From Deltaproteobacteria bacterium (GTDB lineage Bacteria; Desulfobacterota; Binatia; UTPRO1): 64,000 nucleotides of DNA. The position numbers and the translations under genes are program-made. The stretch spans positions 1-64,000 of the forward strand of contig JACQEO010000075.1 of assembly GCA_016200545.1 (NCBI GenBank), given 5' to 3'. The notes under the pieces were generated by a model. The model saw only the letters and a program-made list of their open reading frames with translations, searched no databases and had not been told where the DNA came from. Shown one piece after another: positions 1 to 8,602 of the stretch (within the stretch, counting starts at the first letter, position 1; every line of letters starts with the position of its first letter).

Positions 1-77
1 CGCCGCAGCGTCAGGTGCGCCATCACCGTCAGCGGACTCCGCTTGAGGAACCGCTCCACCACCGCATCCCACCCCAT
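1..77 (-). mobile_element. IS4-family-like transposase, N-terminal fragment at window edge
   Basis: Read leftwards, an ATG at 77 preceded by a GGGAGGT ribosome-binding site opens a frame whose first residues (VVERFLKRSPLTVMAHL) match the start of IS4/DDE-type transposases, where SPxTVMxxL is a common N-terminal signature. The rest lies outside the window, so the DDE residues cannot be checked. It points away from a truncated methyltransferase whose readable part begins about 50-60 bases away, so the insertion sequence probably ends between 78 and about 138. An imperfect hairpin with CACC/GGTG arms and a GAAA loop at 121-136 may be part of its end. The family call rests on about 25 residues only. 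Confidence 0.5.
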
Positions 78-128
78 CCGCCACCTCCCAACCCCGAGGC
101 AGCGCTATCTCGCGGACGGACACCTTGA

Positions 129-878
129 AAGGGGTGCCTCTTAGAGCGGATCATCCTCGCGAGCAGCAACCCCGGCGCCGTCGTGCTCGATCCATTCTGC
201 GGCTGCGGTACGGCCGTCCATGCTGCGCAGAAACTTGAGCGCCAGTGGATCGGCATCGACATCACGCACCTCGCGATTTCGCTGATCGAGAAGCGCCTGC
301 GCGATGCCTTCCCCGCCGTCGCCTTCGAGGTCCACGGCACGCCGAAAGACATAGAAGGCGCGACGGCGCTCGCCGCCGCCGACAAGTATCAATTCCAGTG
401 GTGGGCGGTGTCGCTGGTCAACGCGGTGCCCTACGGCGGGAAGAAGAAGGGCGCCGATTCCGGCATCGACGGGTTCATCTACTTCAAGCCCGACGCGAAG
501 AACACGGAGAAGGCAATCGTATCCGTGAAGGGCGGCGAGAACGTCAGTGTGGCGATGGTCCGCGACCTGGCGCACGTCATCGAGCGCGAGGGCGCCAAGG
601 TGGGCGTATTCATCACGCTTGCCGAGCCCACGGGACCGATGAAGGTCGAGGCGGTCAAAATGGGCTTCTACGAGATGCCGCTTTTCGGCAAGGTGCCGCG
701 TCTGCAAATCCTGACGATTGCGGACCTCTTCGCCGGCAAGAAGCCGGAGATTCCCGCGATCGACCCCGAGACGTTCAGGAAAGCCGCACGCGAAACAACC
801 GAGCAGCAACCGGCCCTCCCAATGGTCGCCCAGCCGGCCGAGCCCTACAGACCATCGAAAAGGCGGCGCCGAACGTGA
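129..878 (+). pseudogene. DNA methyltransferase with Mrr-like nuclease domain, 5'-truncated
   Basis: This is the 3' part of a site-specific DNA methyltransferase. The frame opens after a stop at 126-128 and reads LLERIILASSNPG, then the SAM-binding motif DPFCGCGT just after the GTG at 183. These two blocks normally sit side by side in the C-terminal third of N4/N6 adenine or cytosine methylases. The catalytic (D/N/S)PPY motif and target-recognition region are missing. Downstream (about residues 65-200 from the GTG) is a restriction-endonuclease-like domain with GIDGF and SVKGG, matching a PD-(D/E)xK core, a fusion known in this methylase family. The C-terminus looks intact. The transposase start immediately upstream suggests the gene was interrupted by an insertion sequence. 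Confidence 0.72.
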
Positions 879-882
879 GTGT

Positions 883-935
883 CCTAAGTTACCGGTGCAG
901 GTGTCCTAGTTAGGACAGTACCCGGCTTGCCCGGG
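883..935. repeat. Cluster of short direct and inverted repeats
   Basis: Just after the methyltransferase stop, GTGTCCTA occurs twice (884 and 901). The second copy is half of a perfect palindrome TGTCCTA-gt-TAGGACA (902-917). A second hairpin CCCGG-cttgc-CCGGG follows at 921-935. No T-run follows, so this is not a typical terminator. Short TGT...ACA palindromes are typical of insertion-sequence ends, so a scar or small mobile-element end is possible but not shown. Confidence 0.5.
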
Positions 936-1012
936 ATGGCGGCTCACGATCCGGTCGATGTCGGTCGCTGCGCCTTGTCCGGTCGCAGGCGATCCACTAC
1001 GCTCCTGACACC

Positions 1013-1366
1013 ATGCCGACCAAGGACGAACTCTTCGATCGCGCCGTCGATCTCGTCGCCGACGGCGATCTCGACGCGGCGATTCGCGTCTACCAAGACG
1101 CGATCGCGCTCGACCCGGCGTTCACCGACGCCGTGCACGGCATCGCGATGGCGTATGCCGACAAAGGGATGTTCGACGAGGCCATCGCCTGGGGACGGAA
1201 GCTCGTCGAGCTCACCCCCGACGATACGCTCGCGCACACCAGCCTCTCGATGTTCTATCAGCGCAAAGGAATGATCGCCGAAGCCGAGGCCGAGGGCGCC
1301 AAGGCGCGTATGCTCGACTGGAAGCGACAGCTCGCGGAACAGAAGAACGAGGGCGGCGGCTCCTGA
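1013..1366 (+). CDS. Small tetratricopeptide-repeat protein
   Basis: A 117-residue soluble protein made almost wholly of TPR helices: three about 34-residue units can be seen, with the typical A-x-x-x-x-x-A-I-x-L-D-P turn (AIALDPAFTDA) and a G-x-A-Y-x-x-K-G-x-x-D-E-A core (residues about 42-56). TPR proteins are protein-protein adaptors, and nothing here names a partner. There is no signal peptide. It ends about 30 bases before the next gene on the same strand, so the two may be co-transcribed. Similar single-domain TPR proteins of this length are common in deltaproteobacteria-like genomes. Confidence 0.8.
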   Translation: MPTKDELFDRAVDLVADGDLDAAIRVYQDAIALDPAFTDAVHGIAMAYADKGMFDEAIAWGRKLVELTPDDTLAHTSLSMFYQRKGMIAEAEAEGAKARMLDWKRQLAEQKNEGGGS

Positions 1367-1395
1367 GCGGCGGCCGCGTTCCGGAAGGCGCCGCG

Positions 1396-1665
1396 ATGGT
1401 GGAGCACAGCGACGTCTACATCGTCGGCCGTCTCATCGAGCGCCTCCGTCTGCTGATCGCGGTCTCCGAGGAGATTCCGACCGAGACCAAGCTCCAGACG
1501 CAAGGGATTTTGAAGATGCTGCAGGCGGAGGTCGCCGATCCCGAGGAGGAGCACGACCAAGCGCGCGTGCGCGCGCATTACGCGCTGCTCTACGACGATC
1601 TCGAGCCCTACGCCGACCTCGAAGCGCTGCTGTCGGCGATGCGGACGTTCATCTCCTACCTGTGA
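1396..1665 (+). CDS. Hypothetical protein, 89 residues
   Basis: I do not recognise this family. It is a short, acidic, mostly helical soluble protein without signal peptide or membrane segment (ERLRLLIAVSEEIPTETKLQ near residues 15-34, then a Glu/Asp-rich stretch and DLEPYADLEALLSA). It follows the TPR gene by 29 bases on the same strand. Codon use is like the neighbours, which supports real coding. The start is an ATG at 1396 without a strong ribosome-binding site. Confidence 0.6.
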   Translation: MVEHSDVYIVGRLIERLRLLIAVSEEIPTETKLQTQGILKMLQAEVADPEEEHDQARVRAHYALLYDDLEPYADLEALLSAMRTFISYL

Positions 1666-1713
1666 GCGCCGACGCCGCGCACGGCGATGTGCGCGGGGTC
1701 GATCCGAGGAGTG

Positions 1714-2025
1714 CTACGGAGTGCCGCCTGCGCTGCCTCCGCCCGCCGCCCCGCCAGCCGAGCTCAGGGTGCGCTGACAGGCCTCCTTGTCACGGGTCGC
1801 GAGCGCCAACTGGCTCTTGATCGTCTCACGCTCGTTTTTGAGCGAGTTGACCATCTCGGTCTGCTTGGTGAGCTCGGCCTGCAGCGAGGACGCTTGGCCC
1901 CACAGCTCGTACCCGATGAAAACGCCCGCGCCGACGCAAACCAGAAGAATCACAACCCACCCAGCATACGTCCATACGACTTCTTTGACCTCTTCCGCTT
2001 CGTGACCTTCGCCGTGCTCAGCCAT
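1714..2025 (-). CDS. Single-pass membrane protein with coiled coil
   Basis: A 103-residue protein with a charged N-terminus (MAEHGEGHEAEEVKE), one clear transmembrane helix at about residues 18-40 (AGWVVILLVCVGAGVFIGYE), and a coiled-coil segment (about 44-90, rich in Gln, Lys, Glu and Leu heptads), ending in a Gly/Ala/Ser-rich tail. The layout suggests an inner-membrane anchor with the coiled coil in the periplasm or cytoplasm. It resembles small scaffold or division-accessory proteins in shape only. No family is recognised. It is convergent with the preceding gene. Confidence 0.6.
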   Translation of the reverse strand: MAEHGEGHEAEEVKEVVWTYAGWVVILLVCVGAGVFIGYELWGQASSLQAELTKQTEMVNSLKNERETIKSQLALATRDKEACQRTLSSAGGAAGGGSAGGTP

Positions 2026-2073
2026 CTGACGCCTCCTGATGCGAGTACGCTGGAATGATCGGCGATACGCCGA

Positions 2074-2610
2074 CTACCAATGCTCGATTCGTGAGCCGAG
2101 ATAGTGTTTCACGTACGGCCCCGCCTTCCGTAACGCGTCTTCCAAGCTCGGGAAGAGCTCCTCGTGCACCCAGTCGCCGCGAATCCAACAGTCGAATGAG
2201 GATTCCTCGCCGAGCGTAAACTCGAGAATACGCTCCCCGATGGGATCGCCGGTAATGATGAAACGGGCCGAACGCCCGGAGTCCACTACCACACCGCGCG
2301 CGTCGGGGGGAAGGGCAAGGCGATGTTTCACGCGTTCGAGATCGGCCGCGGGGACGCTCTCGCTCGGCACCATGCACACGGTCGTCCACTCGCCCGCGTC
2401 GGGATGTGCCTCCTCGAGGAACTTGAGGTTGATGTCGCTCAGCCGGGTGCGCGCGTGTTCTTGATCGAACTCGTATCCGATGTCGAAGAACCGACTGCCG
2501 ACCGGCGCGCGTTCCGCGGTGGCGGGACGCGTTCGCTCGTTGGTCTTGCCGGTATCCACCCACCAGCGATTCTCGACCGCCGGCTTGCCGTCGTGTGGAT
2601 GCTCGACCAT
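2074..2610 (-). CDS. Hypothetical protein, 178 residues
   Basis: Soluble protein without signal peptide or membrane helix. The N-terminal 40 residues are polar and probably disordered. The remainder has mixed alpha/beta character with several Trp/Phe/Tyr residues (FDCWIRGDWVHEELFPSLED near 138-157). I do not recognise a family. It is divergent from the FabL-like reductase gene, the two starts being about 75-90 bases apart, so they may share a promoter region. Stop to next start on the same strand is about 50 bases (1714-2025 gene), so the two may form an operon. Confidence 0.55.
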   Translation of the reverse strand: MVEHPHDGKPAVENRWWVDTGKTNERTRPATAERAPVGSRFFDIGYEFDQEHARTRLSDINLKFLEEAHPDAGEWTTVCMVPSESVPAADLERVKHRLALPPDARGVVVDSGRSARFIITGDPIGERILEFTLGEESSFDCWIRGDWVHEELFPSLEDALRKAGPYVKHYLGSRIEHW

Positions 2611-2699
2611 GAGAGCGGACGTTTAGCGCGCAGCATCCCGGAACGCAAGAAATCGCCGAGTTGCCGCCTCGCGGCCGTTCCCGTATGGTCTCGCAGCCG

Positions 2700-3506
2700 A
2701 TGGCTGAGCACGGCGATCGCCGGTGGGCGCTGATTCTCGGCGCGTCGAGTGGCTTCGGCGAGGCGACCGCGCTCGAGCTGGCGCGGCGCGGTTTCGATAT
2801 CTGCGGCGTCCACCTCGACCGCCGCGCCGGAATGGCGCACGTCGAGGAGATCACGCGGGCGATCCGCGCCGAGGATCGCGACGCGCTCTTCTTCAACGTG
2901 AATGCGGCGGACCACGACAAGCGATGCCACGTGCTCGATGCGCTCGCGGCACGAATCGCCGAGGACGGCGGCGGGAGCGTCCATGTTCTCATGCACTCGC
3001 TCGCGTTCGGCAGTCTGAGCCCGTTGATCGGCGGTGGCGACGGCACGCGCTTCGCGACCGCGGCGCAGCTCACGATGACGCTCGAGGTGATGGCGCAGAG
3101 CCTCGTGTACTGGGTGCAAGATGCGCTCGCTCGCGGACTCCTCGTGCGCGGGAGCCGGGTGCTCGCGATGACCAGCGCCGGCGCGTCGCGGGTGTGGCCG
3201 AACTACGGCGTCGTCTCCGCCGCCAAGGCCGCCCTCGAGTCGTATGTGCGGCAGCTCGCGGTCGAGCTCGGCACGACCGGCGTCACCGTGAACGCGATTC
3301 GCGCCGGCGTGACCGATACGCCCGCGCTCCGCAAGATCCCCGGCGGTGAGTGGATGACCCAGCAGGCCGCCGCGCGCAACCCGAGTGGTCGGCTCACCGC
3401 GACGACCGACGTCGCGCAGGTGATCGCGATGCTCGCCGGTCCCGAGTCGCAGTGGATCACCGGCACGGTCATCGGCGTCGACGGCGGCGAAGATCTCGTC
3501 GCCTGA
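2700..3506 (+). CDS. FabL-like enoyl-[acyl-carrier-protein] reductase / SDR oxidoreductase
   Basis: Short-chain dehydrogenase/reductase fold of 268 residues. The cofactor loop is GASSGFGE (14-21). The active site has Tyr169 and Lys176 with six residues between (NYGVVSAAK), the Y-x6-K spacing of enoyl-ACP reductases FabI/FabL rather than the Y-x3-K of ordinary SDRs. The segment around it and the VTDTPALRKIP loop closely resemble Bacillus FabL. The likely role is reduction of trans-2-enoyl-ACP in fatty-acid elongation, but a specialised acyl reductase is possible. The ATG at 2700 was chosen because family homology starts there. An ATG at 2685 adds five residues. It stands alone, outside any fab cluster. 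Confidence 0.75.
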   Translation: MAEHGDRRWALILGASSGFGEATALELARRGFDICGVHLDRRAGMAHVEEITRAIRAEDRDALFFNVNAADHDKRCHVLDALAARIAEDGGGSVHVLMHSLAFGSLSPLIGGGDGTRFATAAQLTMTLEVMAQSLVYWVQDALARGLLVRGSRVLAMTSAGASRVWPNYGVVSAAKAALESYVRQLAVELGTTGVTVNAIRAGVTDTPALRKIPGGEWMTQQAAARNPSGRLTATTDVAQVIAMLAGPESQWITGTVIGVDGGEDLVA

Positions 3507-3512
3507 CGACGA

Positions 3513-3974
3513 CTAAGAGGCGTTCCGCGGCCGGGCGGCGCTGCGACGTGTGCCGGTGAGGCGGACCCGCGCCGCCGGGCGCGACAGCGGACGGATCGCG
3601 ATGCCGTGCCCGAGGCCGTTCATCATGCCGGACGCGAACAGATCCGCCTTGCGCTCGGCGTCCGTCCAAAAGACGTAGTGCCCGATCTCGTGATGCACGG
3701 TGTGGATCCACTGCTTCATGCTGTTGTACTTCCGGCCGCGCTTCCAGTTCTCGGGATGTACGAGATGGATCCGGCCGTCCTCGTAGGTGCGGCCGGCCCC
3801 TTTGCCCCAGTCGAGGTATTCGAACCACTCCACCGGCGGCGGCTTCAGGTTATAGAAGCGACAAATCATGGTCATCGCACGTCGAAAATCCAACTGGCGA
3901 TAGGTCGAGAAGAACGAGCGCAGCAACCGATCGACGGTCCGCCGCTCACGTACCGTCGGCAACATCATCCGCAT
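3513..3974 (-). CDS. Small HEIGH-motif metallopeptidase-like protein
   Basis: A 153-residue protein with a zinc-binding helix HEIGH (residues 95-99) followed by Glu107 in AERKADLFASGM. The HExxH...ExxA(D)xFA layout matches minimal gluzincins such as the ImmA/IrrE family, which cleave repressors or regulators. The family also contains phage and transposon genes. The N-terminal 90 residues (basic, with PPPVEWFEYLDWG) are not recognised. The C-terminus is Arg/Ala-rich. There is no signal peptide, so it would act in the cytoplasm. Substrate unknown. A TATAAT-type -10 element lies upstream. Confidence 0.6.
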   Translation of the reverse strand: MRMMLPTVRERRTVDRLLRSFFSTYRQLDFRRAMTMICRFYNLKPPPVEWFEYLDWGKGAGRTYEDGRIHLVHPENWKRGRKYNSMKQWIHTVHHEIGHYVFWTDAERKADLFASGMMNGLGHGIAIRPLSRPAARVRLTGTRRSAARPRNAS

Positions 3975-3991
3975 GGTTTTTGATCCTCTGA

Positions 3992-4061
3992 GAAGGCGTG
4001 TTGCCTTCCGGAGGACCTTAAACGCCCCTGCGCTACGGTGTCAACTCGCCCTGATATTATA
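3992..4061 (-). promoter_or_regulatory. Possible promoter and 5'-UTR hairpin of the HEIGH protein gene
   Basis: On the minus strand a perfect -10 hexamer TATAAT occurs at 4061-4056 within a locally AT-rich stretch that stands out in this GC-rich DNA. No good -35 hexamer is seen. Between it and the gene lies a hairpin GAAGGC-loop-GCCTTC (3992-4008), ending 17 bases before the ATG at 3974. The rest of 3975-4212 contains nothing recognisable. Confidence 0.35.
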
Positions 4062-4212
4062 GTGGGTTATCTATAGGCTACGACCATCCGAGGCGACCGG
4101 GCCCAGAGCTTCGAGGTGGGCGGATGTGGATGGACGATGCAGGTGGGCGAAATTCGAGGCGGAACCGTGGCCGCATGAACGCGGGCGCGCTCGAGCGGCC
4201 ACGGTTCGCCGA

Positions 4213-4644
4213 TCAAGCTCTGGTGTAGCGCGTGCCGCGTCGCGATCCAGTGCGCTTCAGTTTCTTCTCCTTGACCCAGCCGGTGAGCCGCTGCGAGAGC
4301 GTACCCGCGGCGACAGTCGGGATGATTTTGCGGACGTCGTTGGCCTTGAACGACCCCTTGGGCAGCCGGGCGAAGACGCGGTTCCAGTCGACGCGCGCCC
4401 GCCGTCCCCGCCGTCCGCGTGCCGGGCTCGCGCCCCCGCGTCCGCGTGTCGATCCGCCGCCGACCGCCGCACTGATCTCGGCGAGCAGCGCCTGCCGTTG
4501 CTTGTTCAGCTTGTTGATCTGGCTTTCGATCGCCGTCAGCTGACGTTTGCCGGCTCGTTGCAGACGCTTCATCACTGACTGCGCTTGCTTCCGAAGTTCC
4601 GCCAAGCCCCCCATCGATCTCGCCGATCGTCTTCCTCGTGCCAT
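4213..4644 (-). CDS. Basic coiled-coil / winged-helix-like hypothetical protein
   Basis: A 143-residue, very basic protein. Residues about 12-60 form a predicted coiled coil (ELRKQAQSVMKRLQRAGKRQ...), residues 62-85 are a Gly/Arg linker, and the C-terminal 55 residues (FARLPKGSFKANDVRKI, then GTLSQRLTGWVKEKKL) look like a small winged-helix or HTH domain. The composition suggests DNA or RNA binding, similar in architecture to H-NS-like or nucleoid-associated proteins, but no family is recognised. The ATG at 4644 follows a G-rich ribosome-binding site (GGGGGGG, seven bases upstream). Confidence 0.6.
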   Translation of the reverse strand: MARGRRSARSMGGLAELRKQAQSVMKRLQRAGKRQLTAIESQINKLNKQRQALLAEISAAVGGGSTRGRGGASPARGRRGRRARVDWNRVFARLPKGSFKANDVRKIIPTVAAGTLSQRLTGWVKEKKLKRTGSRRGTRYTRA

Positions 4645-4671
4645 ATTCGACCCCCCCAGAAGTATGACGCT

Positions 4672-4690
4672 ACGGAATGAAAAATTCCGT
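4672..4690. repeat. Perfect 7-bp hairpin
   Basis: ACGGAAT-gaaaa-ATTCCGT forms a perfect stem with a five-base loop in the gap between the aldehyde dehydrogenase stop and the start of the next minus-strand gene. On the plus strand it is followed by a weak T-containing stretch. On the minus strand it is not, so it is more likely an operator or weak structural element than a strong terminator of the dehydrogenase operon. Confidence 0.45.
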
Positions 4691-4754
4691 CTCTCGATTT
4701 TGATCAGCCCTTATCAGACTGATGTCACGGGTGGCAACCCGGTTATGACGCCGC

Positions 4755-6164
4755 TTATTCAACGGTGGCCCGGCCCTCGGCCGCGACCTCCGTATGGCCT
4801 ACGACGATCGTTCGCACGTTTACGAATTCGCGAATGCCGTAATGTGAGAGCTCGCGTCCGTATCCGGATCGTTTCACGCCGCCGAACGGCAGGCGCGGAT
4901 CGGAACGGACGATGTCGTTCACGAAGACCATGCCGGCGTCGAGCTCGCGGGCGAGTGCCTCGGCACGCGCGGGCTCGCGCGTCCAGATGCTGGCGCCGAG
5001 GCCGTAGCGCGAGCGGTTGGCGAGCGCGATAGCGTCGGTCTCGTCGGCGGCAATCACCACGGCCGCGACCGGGCCGAAGACCTCCTCGTCGAACGCCGGC
5101 ATCCCGGGCCGCACCTCGGCGAGCACGGTCGGAGCGTAGAAGAACCCCGTGTCAGGGAGCGTCCGCGCCGCGGTCAGCTGCCGGGCACCGGCAGCGATCG
5201 AGGCGTCCACCTGGCGCATCAGCTCGTCGCCGAGATCAGCGCGTGCCAACGGTCCGACGTCGGTCTCGGGACGGCGCGGGTCGCCGACGATCAAGGCGCG
5301 CATCCCGTCCGCCAGCGCGCGGGTGAACGCGTCGGCGACCTCGCCGACCACGATGAAGCGCTTGGCGGCGATGCAACTCTGGCCGGAGTTGACGACGCGG
5401 GCCTTCACGGCCGCGCGCGCGGCGCGCGCCGGATCGGCGTCGGCGAGGACGATGAATGGATCACTGCCGCCGAGTTCGAGGACACACTTCTTGCACGCTC
5501 GTCCCGCGGCCTCGGCGACGCTGGTTCCGGCACGCTCGCTTCCCGTGAGCGTCACGGCACGCACGCGCTCGTCGGCGATGAGTGCCGCGACCGCGTCGGC
5601 GGCGACGAGGAGCGTCTGGAAGACGCCCTCGGGCGCGCCGGCGTCGCGCCACACGGACTCGATCGCGAGCGCCGCGCCACTGACGTTCGCGGCGTGCTTC
5701 AGCAGCGCGACGTTGCCTGCCGCGATCGTCGGTGCAGCGAAGCGGAACACCTGCCAGAAGGGAAAATTCCACGGCATCACCGCGAGCACCGGGCCTAGTG
5801 GATCGAACGTGACGTAACTCTTCGCCGCCTCGGTCGCGATCGGTTCCGCGGCGAGCATGTGTGGCGCGTGCTGCGCGTAGTAGCGGCAGCCGGCGGCGCA
5901 TTTCTCTACCTCGGCGCGCGCGTCCGTGAGCAGCTTCCCCATCTCATCGGTGATCAAGCGGGCGTAAGTCTCGCGGCGCGCGTCGAGGAGATCGGCGACG
6001 CGCGCGAGAAGGCGCGTGCGCGTCTCGAGCGCGACGCGATGCCAGCGCGTGTAGGCGTCGGCGGCGCGGGTCAGGCGCTGCTCGATCTCGTCGAGACGCA
6101 GGGCCTGATAGGTGGCGATCGTGGCACCGGTCGTCGGGTCGATGCTGGTAAGGGAGGCGCTCAT
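4755..6164 (-). CDS. NAD(P)-dependent aldehyde dehydrogenase (succinate-semialdehyde type)
   Basis: A 469-residue aldehyde dehydrogenase superfamily enzyme that oxidises an aldehyde to a carboxylate. Visible are the cofactor motif PWNFPFW (131-137), the general base Glu230 in LELGGSDPF, the catalytic Cys264 in NSGQSCIAAKRF and a complete C-terminus with PFGGVKRSGYGREL. The overall pattern is that of the succinate-semialdehyde dehydrogenase (GabD/SSADH) branch, but the substrate cannot be fixed. Its ATG lies 8 bases after the histidine kinase stop with AGGAGG overlapping the gap, so it is translationally coupled to the kinase, an uncommon pairing. Confidence 0.9.
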   Translation of the reverse strand: MSASLTSIDPTTGATIATYQALRLDEIEQRLTRAADAYTRWHRVALETRTRLLARVADLLDARRETYARLITDEMGKLLTDARAEVEKCAAGCRYYAQHAPHMLAAEPIATEAAKSYVTFDPLGPVLAVMPWNFPFWQVFRFAAPTIAAGNVALLKHAANVSGAALAIESVWRDAGAPEGVFQTLLVAADAVAALIADERVRAVTLTGSERAGTSVAEAAGRACKKCVLELGGSDPFIVLADADPARAARAAVKARVVNSGQSCIAAKRFIVVGEVADAFTRALADGMRALIVGDPRRPETDVGPLARADLGDELMRQVDASIAAGARQLTAARTLPDTGFFYAPTVLAEVRPGMPAFDEEVFGPVAAVVIAADETDAIALANRSRYGLGASIWTREPARAEALARELDAGMVFVNDIVRSDPRLPFGGVKRSGYGRELSHYGIREFVNVRTIVVGHTEVAAEGRATVE

Positions 6165-6172
6165 GCCTCCTG

Positions 6173-8602
6173 CTAGCGAACGCGTGCGGCGGACGCCAGC
6201 GCGCCTCCGCCGGGCTCAGGCCGAGGCGCGCGCGACTCGTCGTTGTCGAGCGGTATGGTTACGGTGAAGGTCGTGCCGTGCCCGCGCTCGCTGGCGACGG
6301 TCACCTCGCCGCCGAGCTGCGTCAGCAGGCGGCGCACGATGTAGAGACCGAGGCCGACGCCGCCGTGCGAGCGCGCGTCGGAACTGTCGCCCTGCCGGAA
6401 CATGTCGAAGATGGCCGGCAAGTGCTCGGGCGCGATGCCGACGCCGGTGTCTTGGATCGTGATCGCGCACGCCCCGCCGACGGTGGTGCAGCTGACGACG
6501 ACCTCGCCGCGCGACGTGAACTTGAGCGCGTTGCCGACGAGGTTCTTCAACACGATACGGAGCTTGCGGCGATCGCTGCGGACGGCGAGCGCCGCCGGCT
6601 CCCAGCGCAAGGTCACGCCCGCGTGGCGAGGAAGGGCGGCGAACTCGCCCGCGAGCTCGTCGAGGAGCACACGCAGCGAGAGCCGCTCGAAGTGCGGCAG
6701 GTCGTTGCCGGCCTCGAGACGGCTCAGGTTGAGGGTCGTCTGGATCATCTCGAGGAGCTCGACGCTGGAGGTGCGGATCTTGGCGAGGATGCCCGCGCGT
6801 TCATTGTACGCGGGATCGTCCACGAGCATGTCGGTGTAGCCGATGATCACGCTGAGCGGCGTCCGTAGCTCATGCGACATCGTCGACACGAACTCCGTCT
6901 TCAGCTGGCTCGCGCGCCGCGCCTCCTCGACGAGGCAGGCGTTCTCGAGCGCCATCGAGGCGAGCTGGCCGATGCCGAGGGCGATGCGCTGCTGCTGCTC
7001 CGTGAAGCGCTCGCCGCGCCCGCGGTATCCAGCCGAGAGGAAGCCGATCGGCTCGTCGCCCTGGCGCAGCGTGACGTACATGCTCCTGGTGATGCCGTGC
7101 GCGCCGAGCAGTGCGGCGGCGGCCGCGTCGTCGACGTCGGCGGTCCGCACCTGTACGAGCGGGCGTTGTGCGAGCGCGTCGAGCAGGCCGGCGAGCACCT
7201 CGGGCGGCAGGCGTACCCGCTGCAGCGACTCCCACTCGTCGGCGGCGTACCCGTCCGCCGAGCCGGTGACGTAGACGTCGTCGCCGGGGAGCCGCACGAC
7301 GGTGTCGGCGCAGTCGCAGCCGAGCAGCTCGGTCGCGAGTCGCGCCAGCCGCTCGAGAACGACCGGAGTGGTACGCGACGCGAGCATGACGTGACCCGCA
7401 TGGACGAGCGCGCGCGTCACGTGCGACTCGTCCTCGAGGAGTCGTCGCGAGGCGGCGAGGGCGTCCGCGTCCCGGTGGCGCTCGATGGCGACGCCGGCGA
7501 GGTGCGCGGCGCTCTCGATGAGCTCGAGGTCCTCGGCGTCGGGGGGTCGCGGCTCGTGGTAGTACATCGCGAGCGTGCCGAGACAGCTGCGGTTGCTGCC
7601 GAGGATCGGCGCCGACCAGCAGGCGCGGAGCCCGTGCGCGAGAGCGACCTCGCGGAAGTCGTTCCACAGCGGATCCTTCGCGATATCGGTGACGATGACC
7701 GGCGCGCGGCGGTAGGCCGCCGTCCCGCACGATCCGACGGTCGGGCCGATCACGAGGCCGTCGATGGCGTCGCGATACGTCGCCGGCAGGCTCGGCGCGG
7801 CGCCATGCCGGAGGCGGTCGCCGTTGAGAAGGAGTACGGAGCACAGCATGCCGTCGGCGTGTCGCTCGACCATGGTCACGACGGCGGTGAGGATGGCGTC
7901 GAGCGGCGCGCCTCCGGTGATGCGCTCGAGGATCTCCGTCTTGCCGGCGAGTACCGCGGCGATGTGCGCGCGGGCGCGGCGGTCGCGCGCGTGCTTGTAG
8001 GCGACCACGATCGACCCCGCGAACGCGACCACGAGCGCGAGTCCGCGATGGCCGGCGACGGTCGCGGCGCCGTCGGGAGAGGCCGCGACGGTCACGCCCA
8101 GCGCCCCGCTGGCGACGAGGACCGTCGTGAGCTGGGCCAACGCTCCCCACGGAAGCACGATCGCCGACGCCATCACGCCGCAGAGGAGGAGGACGGAGGC
8201 GGTCGCCGCGTCGCCGCGCAGCGAGCCCGCGGCGGCGATCGTGACGTAGATCGCGCACACGACGACGGCGGCGACGATCCGGGGCCAGCGTCGGCTCGTG
8301 CCAGCGCCGAGCGCGCGAAGTCCGGCGCCGACGATCGCCAGCTGCGCGAGCTTCACCAGGGCGAGGCCCGTGAGCGCCTCGGGGTGGCGCCAGACGTCCG
8401 CGACGCCGAAGGCGGCGATCACCCCTATGCTCACCAGCAGGCCGAGCCGCAGCCGCCGCGCCAGGAGGCGCTCCTCCTCGGCCACGATCCAGCGGCGTAT
8501 CGGCCGCTCGTCCGACGTGGCCGGGTGCTCGTCCGGCGTCTCGCGCGTCAATGTCGTGACGGACCTCCCACGTTCTGTGCGCACTCCCTGCCGCCGTTCC
8601 AT
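6173..8602 (-). CDS. Membrane sensor histidine kinase with two GAF domains
   Basis: A hybrid-less sensor kinase of up to 809 residues. After a polar N-terminus come about six hydrophobic helices (roughly residues 40-200), two GAF-type domains (about 235-385 and 420-565, the first with SCGTAAYRRAPVIVTDIA), then HisKA with the phosphorylated His577 in MSHELRTPLS, and an HATPase domain with NALKF, DTGVGI and GVGLGLYIV. GAF domains bind small ligands, haem or cyclic nucleotides. No receiver domain is present. The ATG at 8602 is chosen. A TTG at 8551 with GGGAGG upstream is an alternative. The frame stays open beyond 8602, but that is antisense to the next gene. No response regulator is adjacent. 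Confidence 0.85.
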   Translation of the reverse strand: MERRQGVRTERGRSVTTLTRETPDEHPATSDERPIRRWIVAEEERLLARRLRLGLLVSIGVIAAFGVADVWRHPEALTGLALVKLAQLAIVGAGLRALGAGTSRRWPRIVAAVVVCAIYVTIAAAGSLRGDAATASVLLLCGVMASAIVLPWGALAQLTTVLVASGALGVTVAASPDGAATVAGHRGLALVVAFAGSIVVAYKHARDRRARAHIAAVLAGKTEILERITGGAPLDAILTAVVTMVERHADGMLCSVLLLNGDRLRHGAAPSLPATYRDAIDGLVIGPTVGSCGTAAYRRAPVIVTDIAKDPLWNDFREVALAHGLRACWSAPILGSNRSCLGTLAMYYHEPRPPDAEDLELIESAAHLAGVAIERHRDADALAASRRLLEDESHVTRALVHAGHVMLASRTTPVVLERLARLATELLGCDCADTVVRLPGDDVYVTGSADGYAADEWESLQRVRLPPEVLAGLLDALAQRPLVQVRTADVDDAAAAALLGAHGITRSMYVTLRQGDEPIGFLSAGYRGRGERFTEQQQRIALGIGQLASMALENACLVEEARRASQLKTEFVSTMSHELRTPLSVIIGYTDMLVDDPAYNERAGILAKIRTSSVELLEMIQTTLNLSRLEAGNDLPHFERLSLRVLLDELAGEFAALPRHAGVTLRWEPAALAVRSDRRKLRIVLKNLVGNALKFTSRGEVVVSCTTVGGACAITIQDTGVGIAPEHLPAIFDMFRQGDSSDARSHGGVGLGLYIVRRLLTQLGGEVTVASERGHGTTFTVTIPLDNDESRAPRPEPGGGALASAARVR

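Noticed and set aside
3507..3512. Possible overlap of the reductase end and the HEIGH protein end as a shared terminator
   Set aside because: Only six bases separate the two convergent genes and no hairpin with T-run is seen.
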